A program made the position numbers and the translations under genes. This document shows, piece after piece, positions 33,761-45,087 of a stretch of DNA of 64,000 bases. How positions within the stretch are numbered: the stretch's first letter is position 1; every line of letters begins with the position of its first letter. The stretch covers positions 32,938,608 through 33,002,607 of the forward strand of contig OX419762.1 in NCBI GenBank assembly GCA_948567375.1, written 5' to 3'. The notes under the pieces are model-generated. The model did no database searches and had not been told where the DNA came from. It saw nothing but the letters and a program-made list of their open reading frames with translations. This DNA is from Lunularia cruciata. Its lineage: Eukaryota > Streptophyta > Marchantiopsida > Lunulariales > Lunulariaceae.

Positions 33761-34841
33761 TCCATGCCCAAGACAAAGCAAGGTCATATAACAATTGTGG
33801 TGTTTGTCAATAGACTTAGTAAGCAAATCCATTTGGCACCAACCTTTGATATATTGGATGCCCCAACATTGGCCTAGATCTACTTCAATAATGTCTTAAA
33901 ACATCATGGGATGCCTTGTGTACTCATCTCCAATTGTGATCCTTGATTCATTGGAAAATTTTGGCCAGCACTCTTCTAGCTACTTGGCACCAAGCTTACT
34001 TTTTTCATGGTCTATTATCCTCAAACTGATGGACAAATTGAGCATAAAAGTTGCACCTTGGAGGATATACTTTGTGCATTTGTAAACATTAACCATGCCA
34101 AGTAGGATAAATGTCTTGCAATTGCTGAGTTTGCTTATAATGATTCCAAACAAGCAAGCATCAGATTCTCTCTCTTCTTCCTTAATTTTAGCCAATACCA
34201 ACTTGTTCTAAATCCCCTTCTTACTCCTTCTCCATCTCATGTTCTTTTTACTTTCACCTTCTTGACCACAATATTCCAATCCCTACAACAAGCCAAATCT
34301 CATCTCCTTGTTGCTCAAAATTGTCAAAAACAATATACAGACCAAAATTGTTGTGATTTCACCTTTCAACTTGATGATAAGGTCATACTTTATTCTAGTA
34401 ACCTACCCCTCCCACTTGATACCCAAGTCCAAAAACTTGCTCCTAATTAGATAGGTCTATTTGATGTCACCCAAATCATTTCTCTTGTTGCTTATTGACT
34501 TGCCTTGCCTTGTCATATGCAAATCCTCCCTATCTTCCATACTTCTAAGTTGAAACCTTTTGTTTCTTATCCATCTTCCTTTTCTTCTTGTATCCAACCC
34601 CCTCCTTCTCCCATCTCTATCAACAATCATGAAGAGTATGAAGTTCATTGTATCATTCCACATCACCACATTCAACATGGCCGCCAACAATATATTGAGT
34701 ACAAAGTCTTTTGTAAAAGGTATCTCCTTCATGATGCTACTCGAGAGTCTCTTTCTCATCTCCTAAATGCACAAATAGCCATCTAAGAGTTTGAAGCTTC
34801 CATGGTGGCAAGTATATCACCAAACTAGTGGTGAGGGAATA
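33761..34841 (+). pseudogene. Old chromovirus integrase and chromodomain, second copy
   Basis: Repeats 32.21-33.28 kb: CCCAAGACAAAGCAAGGTCA, QIHLAPTFDILDAPTLA, C-terminal LALPCHMQILPIFHTSKLKP, and a chromodomain at about 34608-34795 (EEYEVHCIIPHHHIQHGRQQ, then YIEYKVFCKRYLLHDATRES, TWEP changed to TRES). It ends at the polypurine tract GTGGTGAGGGAATA before the third LTR. Confidence 0.83.
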
Positions 34842-35325
34842 TAGAACAATATGGAGTTTATAGATAAGTCAATTGAGACTAATGAAGTAGCATATAGGCC
34901 AAATTAGCCCAACAATTATAAGAATATTTTAAAAACATCTAAGAAGCTACTAAGTACCTTCAAAGTATCACGTAATATGCATGTCAAGTGGTGATTTCTA
35001 GGAAGAAGCTTCTTGAGATGCTTCTTGGATAGCTTAGCTGGCGTACCAAGTAAATAGCTTTTAGAAGGAAGCTTTCCAACTAGCATAGCTTGCATGCTAA
35101 GTTGGCGGTTTTTAGAAGGAAGCTTCTTGAGAAACTTATTGGTTAGCTTGGCTTGCACTCTAAAAAGGTAGCTTTTAGGAAGCTTCCTAAGAGCCATGTA
35201 TGTTATCTACAAATACCAAAGTCCAAGCTCATGCTAGGCATTTGGAGTTTCCCTCATTCAGGAGTCTCAATGTGATCTTTCACTTTGATATTCCATTCTC
35301 CTATTTCTCTCCTTGGTCTTTTATA
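34842..35325 (+). repeat. 3' LTR (LTR-A) of old chromovirus
   Basis: Starts TAGAACAATATGGAG (TG to TA) and ends GGTCTTTTATA. 484 bp. It shares the GAAGCTTC units and the 'tgctaggcatt' leader with the other copies. Flanked on the right by AAAGG, one mismatch from the left flank GAAGG. Confidence 0.83.
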
Positions 35326-37719
35326 AAAGGTGAGGCAAAGTAAATTGAAGCTAACCCTAGTCTTTCAACATTGAGAAAGGTTTGGGAATGTTGAAAGGAG
35401 GTTTTTAGGAGATGATGTCCTCAATCCTACATCTCTTAGGATTTGCAACCTGTTTTAAGGAGGTACCATTGGTCCACAACGTGGATATTGCACTCCAATT
35501 TTCATGACCAAATCCATTCTCTAACCAAAAGTCAAACTTGTATTATAATCCTACAATTGAAAGAGTGTGTGTATGTAGAGGTAGTCCACATCTTTGGCCA
35601 CTTTCTTTGAGTGACATGCATATTATGTGCATGGGTTGATGAGTGCAACATAAGAATGGATTTAGTACATACTCATGGTAATACAATGTGAGATAGCTTT
35701 GAGCCTATAGAGATAGGAGGAGGGAATTTTTGACTAACATCTACTAGATGATCTATGTCTTTACATGGAGGTCAATATTGTAATAACAAAAGGACCAAAG
35801 CAAAGGCAAACTCTTTGATCTAGTTCAAGGAGTGGAAATTGGTTTCCGATTAGTCGGGTGGATAGAAGGGAGGAACATCTCATATTGAGAGTCATTGAAA
35901 GCTAGCTTGTGGCTATAGGCAATAAAAGAGTAGGTCAAGTTTTTAAGTGAGAAGATAGTTTGATCCAAGTATACCCCATTAATCCAACATTGAGCAAGGC
36001 TCTCAAAGCCATATCATGAGATTGACTATCTCTCGAGTCTAAGATACTTCTATACCATAACCCTTATGTAATTTGTACTCTGGAACTTGGGCATAACTTT
36101 ATGTTTTATGTGGTGTATTGTGTGTTAGTGTCATTGTAGCAAAACCTTTGGGAATGATTTTTGGGAGAAGGTCTATGAGCAGGCCCGTTTCTCACTCAAG
36201 ATGAACCTCTGATGGCTATTATGGTAGCACACCATAGAATAAGAAGAAAGGAACCAAAACTCCATCATACTGCTCCAGGGTTAACACTCCAAGACTCAAA
36301 CCATTGCTCACTAGAAAACTCAATGAGAAAGAGATAGTTGCAAATGAAAGGATAATGAGTACCTCCTCACTTGTGAAATAGTTATGCACCAAAGTTACTA
36401 ATTATTGAAGTAACTCAAGTTACTAGGCTAAAAGTCAAATAAATTAAAAAAGCTAAAGGAATATCCATACTCATAGGAATATTCTCCTAAGAATATGGTC
36501 CTATCTTGACCCAACCACTAAGTCAAAGATTCCTTCACATGGGCTATCTTTGGACTAAAGAAGAATCTAGAACAAAAGGCTTGTGGGTCTAGGAGTTCTC
36601 AACTCTTTTCTCAAAGCCAAACACCTAGGAATAATACCAAGTCAACACACTAGAATCCAGAATAGTGGTGCTCATCTTTTCCACCTCCTCTAAATTAAGG
36701 TCCCTTCTATCTTAGTCATGACTAACTTTAGCTAATCATGACTAATGTAGAACCATCATTTATCTCTATATAAATAATATCTCTTGAGTAGTTATAATAC
36801 CAAACTAAATATCTCAATAGCACATACATGCACAAACTTGTGTTATAGACCTAATAGCACATGTGTCAATCAGAGAAAGTTACCAAGATTGGCACTTGCA
36901 AGCCCTTAATTCACCCTGAAGCCTATTTGGGAAAATGTGTTTGTTCAGATGTCTTGGTGTGGGTGTATTGGTCTCATATCACTTTAAGAATACCTAGACT
37001 CCTTTGATCATGATGGAGGTTAGTCAATATCTCCATATTATTAATAAACCTTTTAAGAGATTCCTTGTTTGGAAGGAAATGTTCTAGTTTGGAACCCTAG
37101 ATCCAACCAAATTTGAATTTGGTGGTGACCACTTTGACTCCCAATTTGACCCAATACATGTTATGTATGTAAAGAAGGATGTTTATTGCAACAAGGTGTA
37201 TGTCATATATCATGCTTATATTTTATCAAGTAGTTGAGCTTTGTAATTAAGATCATGAAGGGAAAACTTTGGGATGGATTCTTACCCTACATTGAGCCCT
37301 TTTCAATGGTATTTGAGAATACTTCTAACAAATAAACCTCCACAAGGGTAGTATCACCAATTGTGGTGCATTATGGCAAATAGAATGAAACCAAATTCAC
37401 TTTCCCTTATAATAAAAAAAACAACTATTTCAATGATTTAATGATGATTTAATCAACTCCAATGAGGCTACTTCTACTACAAGGAAATTTATTTCAAAGA
37501 CATGTTCTATCTTTCTTAGAAGACATAACTTCAATGGCACCTTGCATTGGTGGTAATTTGTTGTCTTTTTTTCAATGATACTTTGAGCACTACAACTCAT
37601 TTTAAGACCCTCAAAGCATTGTTTTGCTCCTTCAAAACTATCAAGGATCCTAGACCCTAGCTATAAGTACTAGTGATCACATGTACACTAAGCTACTTGG
37701 GTTTCTACTACAAAGATTT
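35326..37719. other. Decayed repeat DNA, unassigned
   Basis: No open frame of note and no recognisable motif. A stop-rich plus-strand stretch at 36.9-37.7 kb has short protein-like pieces (FGGDHFDSQFDP, VKKDVYCNKVYV), but I could not place them in any family. It is the left flank of the 13.7-kb element. Confidence 0.35.
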
Positions 37720-38719
37720 CTCACTGTGACAACCCGGCAAATATCACTTTTGCAGTAATCGGGTAAGTAAAGTTTGTTCCCGCAGAGATACGAGTCAGAA
37801 ATGTCCAAATACAAAGTCAAACAATAACAATGTAGTTCTTCTTGGTTGCGTCTTTAATCTCTTAGGTAGAAACCACACCCAAAAGAGAGTAACAAGCACT
37901 GATTTGCAGTCTTGTCACAAATTAACACTCCATAATCACAACTCCATCAAATCTTTCCAAACAATCTTGATTGTGATGATTTAGGCTCTCCCGAAAATGG
38001 CACTTCACTGCAAAACGATTTTGCCTCAGAATTGTGTTCCACCCCTCCACTGAAGGCACAACTTCCTCGATCGAAATTGCTTCACATCAACTTTGCACTG
38101 CACTCACAAATGCAGAATACTACCAACACTACAATTCCTCTCAGATTTGTCAAGGCATTGCTTTGATTGCACTTCACTCAGGATCAAACACACAAAATGA
38201 AGATCAAGGCTATGGAATCCAATATCCAACAAGCACAATGACTTGCACTTCAAATTTCTCCACACACTCACAAACACAATCACAAAGTTGATACTCAGAA
38301 TCAAGCTCAAGCGACGAGCATTGCTTCACAACACTTCACTTTATCTATTCTTAGAAATAATGAGCACTGAACAACATTAGACTGCGAATGCCACTCTTAA
38401 GTAGTGAAGCAATTGACAGTTATCTGCCTAATGTACCTCCTCCTAACAACTCTATAAACTTGCAGATCTAAAATGACAATGCAACCCTTCATATCTGCCT
38501 ATTCAAATCTCAAATCGGTTACTAATCCGATCCGATGTCTACTTCTTCCTCGGCTTTCAAACCTGAACCCAAAGTAACTTTACTTCATAATATTTTGTCC
38601 TTGAGTTTCACATCTTCTACTTCTTCTACCAGATCCAACAATTCTTTTTCCTAATCTGAAATTCCACTAGTGGGTAATCTATCTTACTCCTCATCTCCCG
38701 ACCCACTCTTCTCTAATGT

Positions 38720-40970
38720 CTACACTAGTAACTCCAAAGACATTTGTACTCCTATGTTATCAACTTCGGGTTTTGCTCTAACATCCTTCCGAAGCTTTTT
38801 TATCTCTATTTTCACTAAGTCTAATCTAATTGAAATGTTGTCTTCTACTTCTAATATCTTCCTGTCTACATGAGTTCTTAACTTAATCAACAAGGCATTC
38901 AAATCAGTGTCTTTTGCCTGTCTTCGCCTCGTCTCTTGCACTAACAACTTCAACTCATGCAGTCTCGTCTCTTCAAGTTGAACGTTGGCCTCTGTACTCA
39001 ACATTGCGTTCATCTTGAGGACTATCTCCTTCACTGGCTCCAATCTCATCTTTCTCTCTTGCTCTCGATCTGCAAGCCAGTCCTCCTTGTACATCACCAA
39101 CTCCTCTTCGAACTCGGCTTTCACCGTCTCCTTCTCTTCCTGAACAACCTTCTCCTCCTGAACAACCTTCTCCTCCTGACTACAAAGTAACTCTCGTAAT
39201 CGATCTTTTTCTCTGTATCGTGCCGCCAACTCTCTTTGCCAGAGTTGCTTCCTTTCCTCAACACTCTCCATCACCCTATCGAGCTCTTGATCCTTTGCTA
39301 CTACTCTCGCCATAGCATGATTACTTCTACTCTTGAATCAACAAACTGCTGCTTCAAGATTTCATACTCCGCTACTTGTCTATCCCTTGCTATGTCACTC
39401 TTCTTCACAAGATCCTCTTGATAACTTACTTCTCTCTTCAGGTCTTTGATTACCTGACTTCTCTCTACTACCTCCGCTCGTAGTACTTCTCTTTCCTCCT
39501 CACCTCGGGTTATACTCTTCTTCAACTCCGAGTTCTCTTCTTCTAATCACGCTAATACCTGCAATACAGTCTTTACCTTTGGACAAGTCGACTGCATCTC
39601 CTTCTTCCTGTGCTTCAATTTCCCCAACAATGGGCACACCACCTCCCGTAGGTACTCCACTCCATCTCTCGCAACTACTTCTTCCTGCATAGAAATCTCC
39701 TTCCTTACCTCTTCTTCACCCGATACTCGCCTTCTCCTCTGCAATCTTCGTATCGGAATCAAAGCCTCACTTCCCAAGCTTTCTCCTACCTCTTCCTTTA
39801 CTTTACTTGGCCCCGCTTCACACTTTGCCTTACGTCTTGAGCAAACTCCTCGCTGTAATGCAATCTTCTTTTCTTTGGGCACAATTACTTCATCTTCCAA
39901 CTGTTTGTTGTCTTTGGCTTCCATCTCGGCTTGCACTGCTTCTTCGTAGTCATCAGCTGCTGGTGCCAATGTCATGTCTCCCCCTTCATCACTATCACTA
40001 CTCGTATCTCCACTCTGTAGCGTTAGCTTAGGCTCCTCCTTGTGTTCCGAGTCTTCAGTTTTTAGCTCGGCATCTTCTTCTAAGTCTTCGTCCTCCGACT
40101 CGATTACCACCATACCTCGCCTTGGGTTGCCTCTCCGCATCTTCCAAGGTTTCTTGATGTTGTCGGCTTCACCTTGCCGACCCCTCTTCTTTGACTTTGG
40201 AGTACTTGCTTCTATCTCCACACTCTTACCCATCTTCATATAGTACTCATCCGTGCTCCGGATTTGAAGAATGTATTGCTGTTCCTCCATGTCGACTTCT
40301 CTTCTCAAGTCGGGATGGAAGTGAGACACCATTTTTTTTCGCTCCGCCGATTTGAGCAAATTCAACCCGAGGTAGAAATGTGCTGCAAACGGCACAATGT
40401 AGTGTGGAGGCGACTTATCCCGCAAATTCCACACCATCTGTCTCGTCCTCCCATGGAAGCACCTTGCCCAATTAATAGATTCTCCTGCAAAAAACTTATG
40501 GAAGAACACCGCTTGGTGTTTCATCACATAAGTTGTTCTCTCCGGCTTCGAGATTGCCATGAGAGCACTCACGATCCCTCTCTTCACTGGATCCTTGTAA
40601 CTCTCAACCTTATACCCATTCTTCATTCTCTTCAAAGAGAAAGCATCTCTCACCTCCTAAGTCTCCTGAGCTATCTCTCCCTTCCCCAAGAACGTGGTCC
40701 CTGCTCCGAGCCTGCCTCCTTCCCAAGTACGAGTCTCCAATCCAACTCTGTCCAGCAAGCCGGATTTCCTCTCTTCCCTTCTTCCTTGGGTCCATCGAGA
40801 CACTTACTCTTGATGATTTCTATCATGAACCCTGGAAAGCTTACATTCCAATTCCATGCCAGAAATGTGATCCAAAGTCGGCTCAAGACTTCGATCCTTG
40901 CTATTACGTCTAACCTATGAATCACATGATTTCTCATTGCAAATTTGGAGTTCTTCTTTCCCCCTCCCAT
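38720..40970 (-). pseudogene. LTR-encoded protein, copy in 3' LTR (decayed)
   Basis: Same protein as the copy at 50920-48680. Open segments: 40970-40671, 40653-39547 (368 codons), 39525-39301 and 39313-38720. Breaks are a one-base deletion near 40700, TAG near 40659 (CAA in the other copy), TGA near 39545 (CGA in the other copy) and a one-base deletion at about 39311. The N-terminal third is compact (MKHQAVFFHKFF, ESINWARCFHG, HYIVPFAAHFYLGLN), the middle is Lys/Glu/Ser-rich, the C-terminal third is a long coiled coil (LQEE/KVVQEEK-type heptads). It vaguely recalls the putative plant transposon protein domains of angiosperm Ty3 elements; function unknown. Confidence 0.85.
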
Positions 40971-41125
40971 CTCTTCTACTTTCTCACTCTCTCTCGTTTC
41001 ACTCTCGCAACTTCTCCCTTGTGCACTAACACGATTCCAACTCTATTTCCCTTCCCACAATCACCTGCAAGACAACTTCGCAATGGCAAAGGAAAATTAC
41101 TTGACATTTCGTCATTGCAAGTTCA

Positions 41126-41137
41126 ATTTTTATAGAG
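41126..41137 (-). promoter_or_regulatory. TATA box in 3' LTR
   Basis: CTCTATAAAAATTG on the minus strand, about 155 bp upstream of the first ATG of the LTR reading frame and about 390 bp from the LTR start. The identical box is in the 5' LTR at 51076-51087. Confidence 0.65.
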
Positions 41138-41523
41138 TTGCGCTTCTTTGTCTTCCGTCACTTTGAGTTTCTACCAAGAAATCACACCTCCTGCATGCAC
41201 CTGTCAGTGTCAATCACCTTCGTGCGTATGGGCCGCCAGTTTTGAATGGTCTCTTCTTGAATTTCTCGCCCCGACAAAAGGTGGTTAAACTGTCTTTGCC
41301 TTGGGTTGAGCTCCCTCCCCCGATACAAAGACAATTTACTTCGGGTTGTATGCTGACAAGGCATTTCCAAGTACTTCACCTTATGACCTAAAGTCACGTT
41401 ACCTCGGGTTTCATCCCGAAGACTCTTTTCTTTGCCTTCTTTGACCATACAGGCGCAATCCGACTTCTCTATACACTTCTTCTCCTTAATTTTGAAAAAA
41501 ACAAAAAAAATGTGGGCACCACA

Positions 41524-41540
41524 TATCTCCTCCCTCAAAT
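41524..41540 (-). other. Polypurine tract of the 13.7-kb element
   Basis: TTTGAGGGAGGAGATA directly before the 3' LTR in element orientation; this is the second-strand primer of LTR elements. The integrase stop codon lies next to it. Confidence 0.85.
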
Positions 41541-43930
41541 GTGAGCATCCCCGCGAACATAGATCTTGGGTGTCTTTGATACTTCCGAGTCTATGGTCCA
41601 ATATCTCCCAACTCTCCACTTGTTTACTCGAGTGGCAAAAGGATTAACTTCCAAGTCTACGAGCTGCATGGACCCATTGTCGTACAGATGAAGAACTTGA
41701 TAGGGACCCATCCATCTCAAATGCAACTTGCCTGGAAAAAATATTCGGCAATTGTCATATAACAAAACCAAATCCCCTTCTCGTACAGCTATAGGCTTGA
41801 TTTTCTTATCGTGCCTGACTTTCCTCTGTGCTTGTACTTCTTTCGTGGTTTGCATTGCATCGTCTCTTTTCTCTTCTAACCACATCAGTTGATGAATCCG
41901 AAGATCTTGACTTTCCTCTTCCAACATTCGTTCTTTGCAAAGAATCCGATACATCGGAACTTCAAATTCAACTAGCAGTATGGGATGCAAGCCATATGTC
42001 AAGAAGTATGGAGTTTGTTTGGTTGTAATCTTCTCTATCATTTGATATGCCCACAACGCGGCTGGTAATTTCATATCACAATCATAGGCATAATTGACAG
42101 TCACCTTATTCAAAATTTTACAAAGTAACCCATTTGCTTTTTCCGTTAAGCCATTTGCTTTTGGGTTATAAGGAGTCATCTTCCGATGTTTAATCTGAAA
42201 GTACTTGGTTAATGCCTCCATTATAGAGTTCAAAAAATGTGTTCCTTTGTCACTGACCAATTCCAAAGGACACCCATATCGGGAGATGATGTTTTGAAAG
42301 AAGAATTCCGCCACAGTTTCAGCATCATCTCTGCGAGTTGCTTCAGCTTCAACCATCTTGTTAGCATAGTCAATGCAAACCAAAATGTATCAGTTTCTTG
42401 TGACTTGGGTCATTGGTTGAATGGGACCCACAAAATCAATCCCCCATTTCTCAAATGGGGCAAAAGGCAAAATTGGTCTCAAAGGCCATTGAGAGGTAGC
42501 CGTCGGCTTCTCCGTTCTCTGACAAGTATCACAGCTTCGGATATGAGCATGTACATCTTTGTACATTGTAGGCCACCAATACCTTGCCAAAAGAATTTTC
42601 TTTACAGTATTCTTCAGAGCATAGTGTCCTCCCGATGCTTTGGAGTGTAAAGATTCAATCACTCCTCCTACTTCGTATGTCTCCAAGCATCGCCGAAGTA
42701 CTTTGTCTTTGCCCATCTTAAATAAAATATTGTGTTTGAGCTGGTATGGCCCCATCTTCCTGAGAAAGACTGCCCGCTGTTCCGGGTCCATCCCTTCAAG
42801 ACAATAGAGAGTATGCAGATATTGATATTCAGCTACATACCTCGTACTTCGCATTGCTGATAAGTGATACAACTCTTCGTCAAGGAACCGATCGTCAATT
42901 TGCCACTCTTGGTCTTGAGTTTCTAACCTATAAAGGAAGTCCACATTCAAATGCAAAGCTCCCTTCCTTACTTGTACAATATACGTGAACTCTTGTAGCA
43001 ACAAGATCCATCTTGCAATTCGCCCTGATAAATCTGCCTTCTTGACCAAATGTTGCAATGCGTAATGGTCAACATAGAAGACAAACTCATACCCCAACAA
43101 ATAATGATGAAATTTCTTGCAGGCATACACCATTCCGAGTGCTTCTCTTTTAGTCGTCAAATAGTTCTTTTCAGAAACTGAAAGTTGTCGGCTGGCATAA
43201 TACACCAGGTAGTCCTTCTTCTTCTCGTCCTTCTGACTTAAGACGACTCCGATAGCCATGGACGAAGTGTCCACATATACATGGAAAGGGACGTCCCAAT
43301 TCGGGGCCCTCATAACTGGTGCTTCAACCAATTTCTTCTTCAACACCTGGAAAGCTTCTTCTTGATTTGCTTCCCACAGATAGTCTTCGGATTTCTTTAG
43401 AAGCTTTGTAAGTGGTGTAGCAAGCACTGCATAGTTTGACATGAAGCGTCTGTAATATCCGACATGTCCCAAGAAGGCTCTCAGCTCCCGGATGTTCTTT
43501 GGGGATTCCAAAGCTGCGATTATCTTGACCTTCTCAACATCAACTTCAATTTCTTGGCTTGACACCCAATGCCCCAGAAGAATTCCCTCCTTCATTGCGA
43601 AGAAGCATTTCTCCGAGTGTAATGACAAGCCGGCAAAACGACACCTTTCAAACGTTTGGCAAAGGTAATCTAAATGTACATCTCTTTGCCCAAACACACA
43701 AAAGTCATCAATAAAAACTTCCACAAATTTGTGCAGGAAATCTTTGAAGATTGAATTCATCATCCGTTGGAAAGTAGCGGGAGCATTACACAACCCAAAG
43801 GGCATTTGATTGTAAGCAAAAGTGCCACAATTGGTCGTGAATGTAGTTTTATCTTTGTCTTCTTCTCGAATAGATACTTGATTGTACCCTAAAAGTCCAT
43901 AGAGAAAACTCTAACAAGGATGCCCAGCTA
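41535..43930 (-). pseudogene. Pol of 13.7-kb element: RT (rest), RNase H, integrase
   Basis: The 43805-42390 frame (471 codons) starts MPFGLCNAPATFQRMMNSIF, with catalytic FIDDF at residues 31-35, RNase H (VYVDTSSMAIGVVL, then YYASRQLSVSEKNY) and an integrase zinc finger (H..H..CDTC near residues 385-425) ending WGIDFVGP with the first catalytic Asp. A TGA at about 42386 (CGA in intact relatives, inferred) is followed by 42383-41535 (282 codons): LELVSDKGTHF with the second Asp, NPKANGLTEKAN with the Glu, then the C-terminal GPYQVLHLYDNGSMQL. No chromodomain follows; the frame stops next to the polypurine tract. Upstream, a TAG at about 43908 splits RT (cf. HECYSF in relatives). Confidence 0.93.
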
Positions 43931-45060
43931 CCTGATCTAAAATTGTATCGGTAAAAGGCAAGGGATGATGATCTTTCCTTGTGACTGCGTTCAACTTCCG
44001 GAAGTCTTGGCACACTTGGATCTTCCCCGTTTTCTTCTTCGGGACAATGATAATGGGGGAGACCCATTCACTGCTTAAGACATGCAAGATGATTTTGGCC
44101 CCTAAGTACTTATCGATTTCATCTTTCACCAACAGCGAGTACTTTCAAGCGGTATTGCCACTGCCAAACCGGAATTGCACCTTCAACCAGATCAATCCGG
44201 TGTTCTCCAAATTCTTGTGGAATACCCGGCATTTGATCAATCGACCAGGAAAATACATCTTGGAATTCTATAAACAGTGCAATGTATCCTGCCAACTCCT
44301 CCAAAGTGATTGTCTTTGAGATTTTCAAGATTTTTCCTTCAGTTAATAAAACATCTTGACAGTCATTGGGGTTGATGACTCCTTCAACATGGCTTACTCG
44401 GCTTAGCCCGAGGTGAGCTGCCATCAAACCCCCTTCCTCCAAGTCAAGTTCCCCCAAGGCGAGGTCATATGGATCTTTGTTTTCAACATCCACCTCTTAG
44501 CATTCTAAATAGTTAACTTGGACTTCATCTTCGGATTTGTCTGAGGACAAAGACTATGAGTCTTTGGATTCGTCCTCCTCTTCCGATGAACTTGTTTCCC
44601 CGAGGTGGGGAACTTTTGTCCAACTCACAGTCACTAGCTTCTGATCTTTGGACGAAATGTCCTTGAATCTTAACTTTTGCTGGTGCCAATCCACCACAAC
44701 TTGGGCGCTATACAACCAGGGTCTGCCAATCAATAGAGGGTAACCAGTCTTTGTCACTGGTCGCAACACAATGTAGTTCAACTTGAAGGGCACCCCTCCA
44801 ATGATCGTAGTAATGTTTGACAGCATGCTTAAAGGCCATCTCCTGGTTTGGTCTACAAACTTCAACACTTGGAGTGTTGGTTCAAACATGTGATACCCGA
44901 GTCAATTTGCAGTATCTTTGGTCATGACATTCACACCGGACCCAGAGTCAATGGGTATTGATGTAATCATGCACCCTGCAATCTCCGTGTCTACCTTGGG
45001 AGATCCCAAATCTTCTTGCTCAGTACGATAGATAGCAAGCAGGTCCTTCTTTGACATTGA
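43911..45060 (-). pseudogene. Protease, linker and RT N-terminus of 13.7-kb element
   Basis: The protease active site reads IDSGSGVNVM near 44945 (minus strand), then a TGA near 44906, then FEPTLQVLKFVDQTRR and LLIGRPWLYSAQVVVDW (44889-44554). The acidic linker 44493-44119 contains DVFSWSIDQMPGI. RT resumes in another frame at about 44132 (VKDEIDKYLGAKII, WVSPIIIVPKKKTGKI, CQDFRKLNAVTRKDHHPLPF), implying a small deletion in the stretch normally reading RLNPKY. Confidence 0.9.
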
Positions 45061-45087
45061 CCTCACCTTCTTGAGGGCCGAATTCAG

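Larger units (their letters stand above)
22534..35325 (+). mobile_element. Old plus-strand chromovirus (Ty3/gypsy), composite, hosting a nested element
   Basis: One insertion flanked by GAAGG (22529-22533) and AAAGG (35326-35330). Order: LTR (22534-23038), primer site, gag, protease, RT, RNase H, start of integrase, nested minus-strand element (26422-32068), rest of integrase and chromodomain, second LTR (33278-33760), duplicated integrase-chromodomain (33761-34841), third LTR (34842-35325). The chromodomain and Met primer site place it in the chromovirus branch. All coding parts are broken by stops and shifts. Confidence 0.88.
37725..41523 (-). repeat. 3' LTR of the 13.7-kb element (3,799 bp)
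   Basis: Left border TGTGACAACCCGGC, right border GGCACCACA followed by the polypurine tract. It aligns with 47685-51466 throughout; by eye differences are mostly single transitions plus a few small indels, including a 12-bp unit duplicated near 39150-39175. It holds a decayed copy of the LTR reading frame. Confidence 0.95.

Noticed and set aside
39807-40920. Several plus-strand open frames across the 3.8-kb LTRs (for example 40264-40920)
   Set aside because: They are rich in Leu/Ser/His/Cys, as expected for the complement of Lys/Glu-rich coding DNA, and are shadows of the minus-strand LTR gene.
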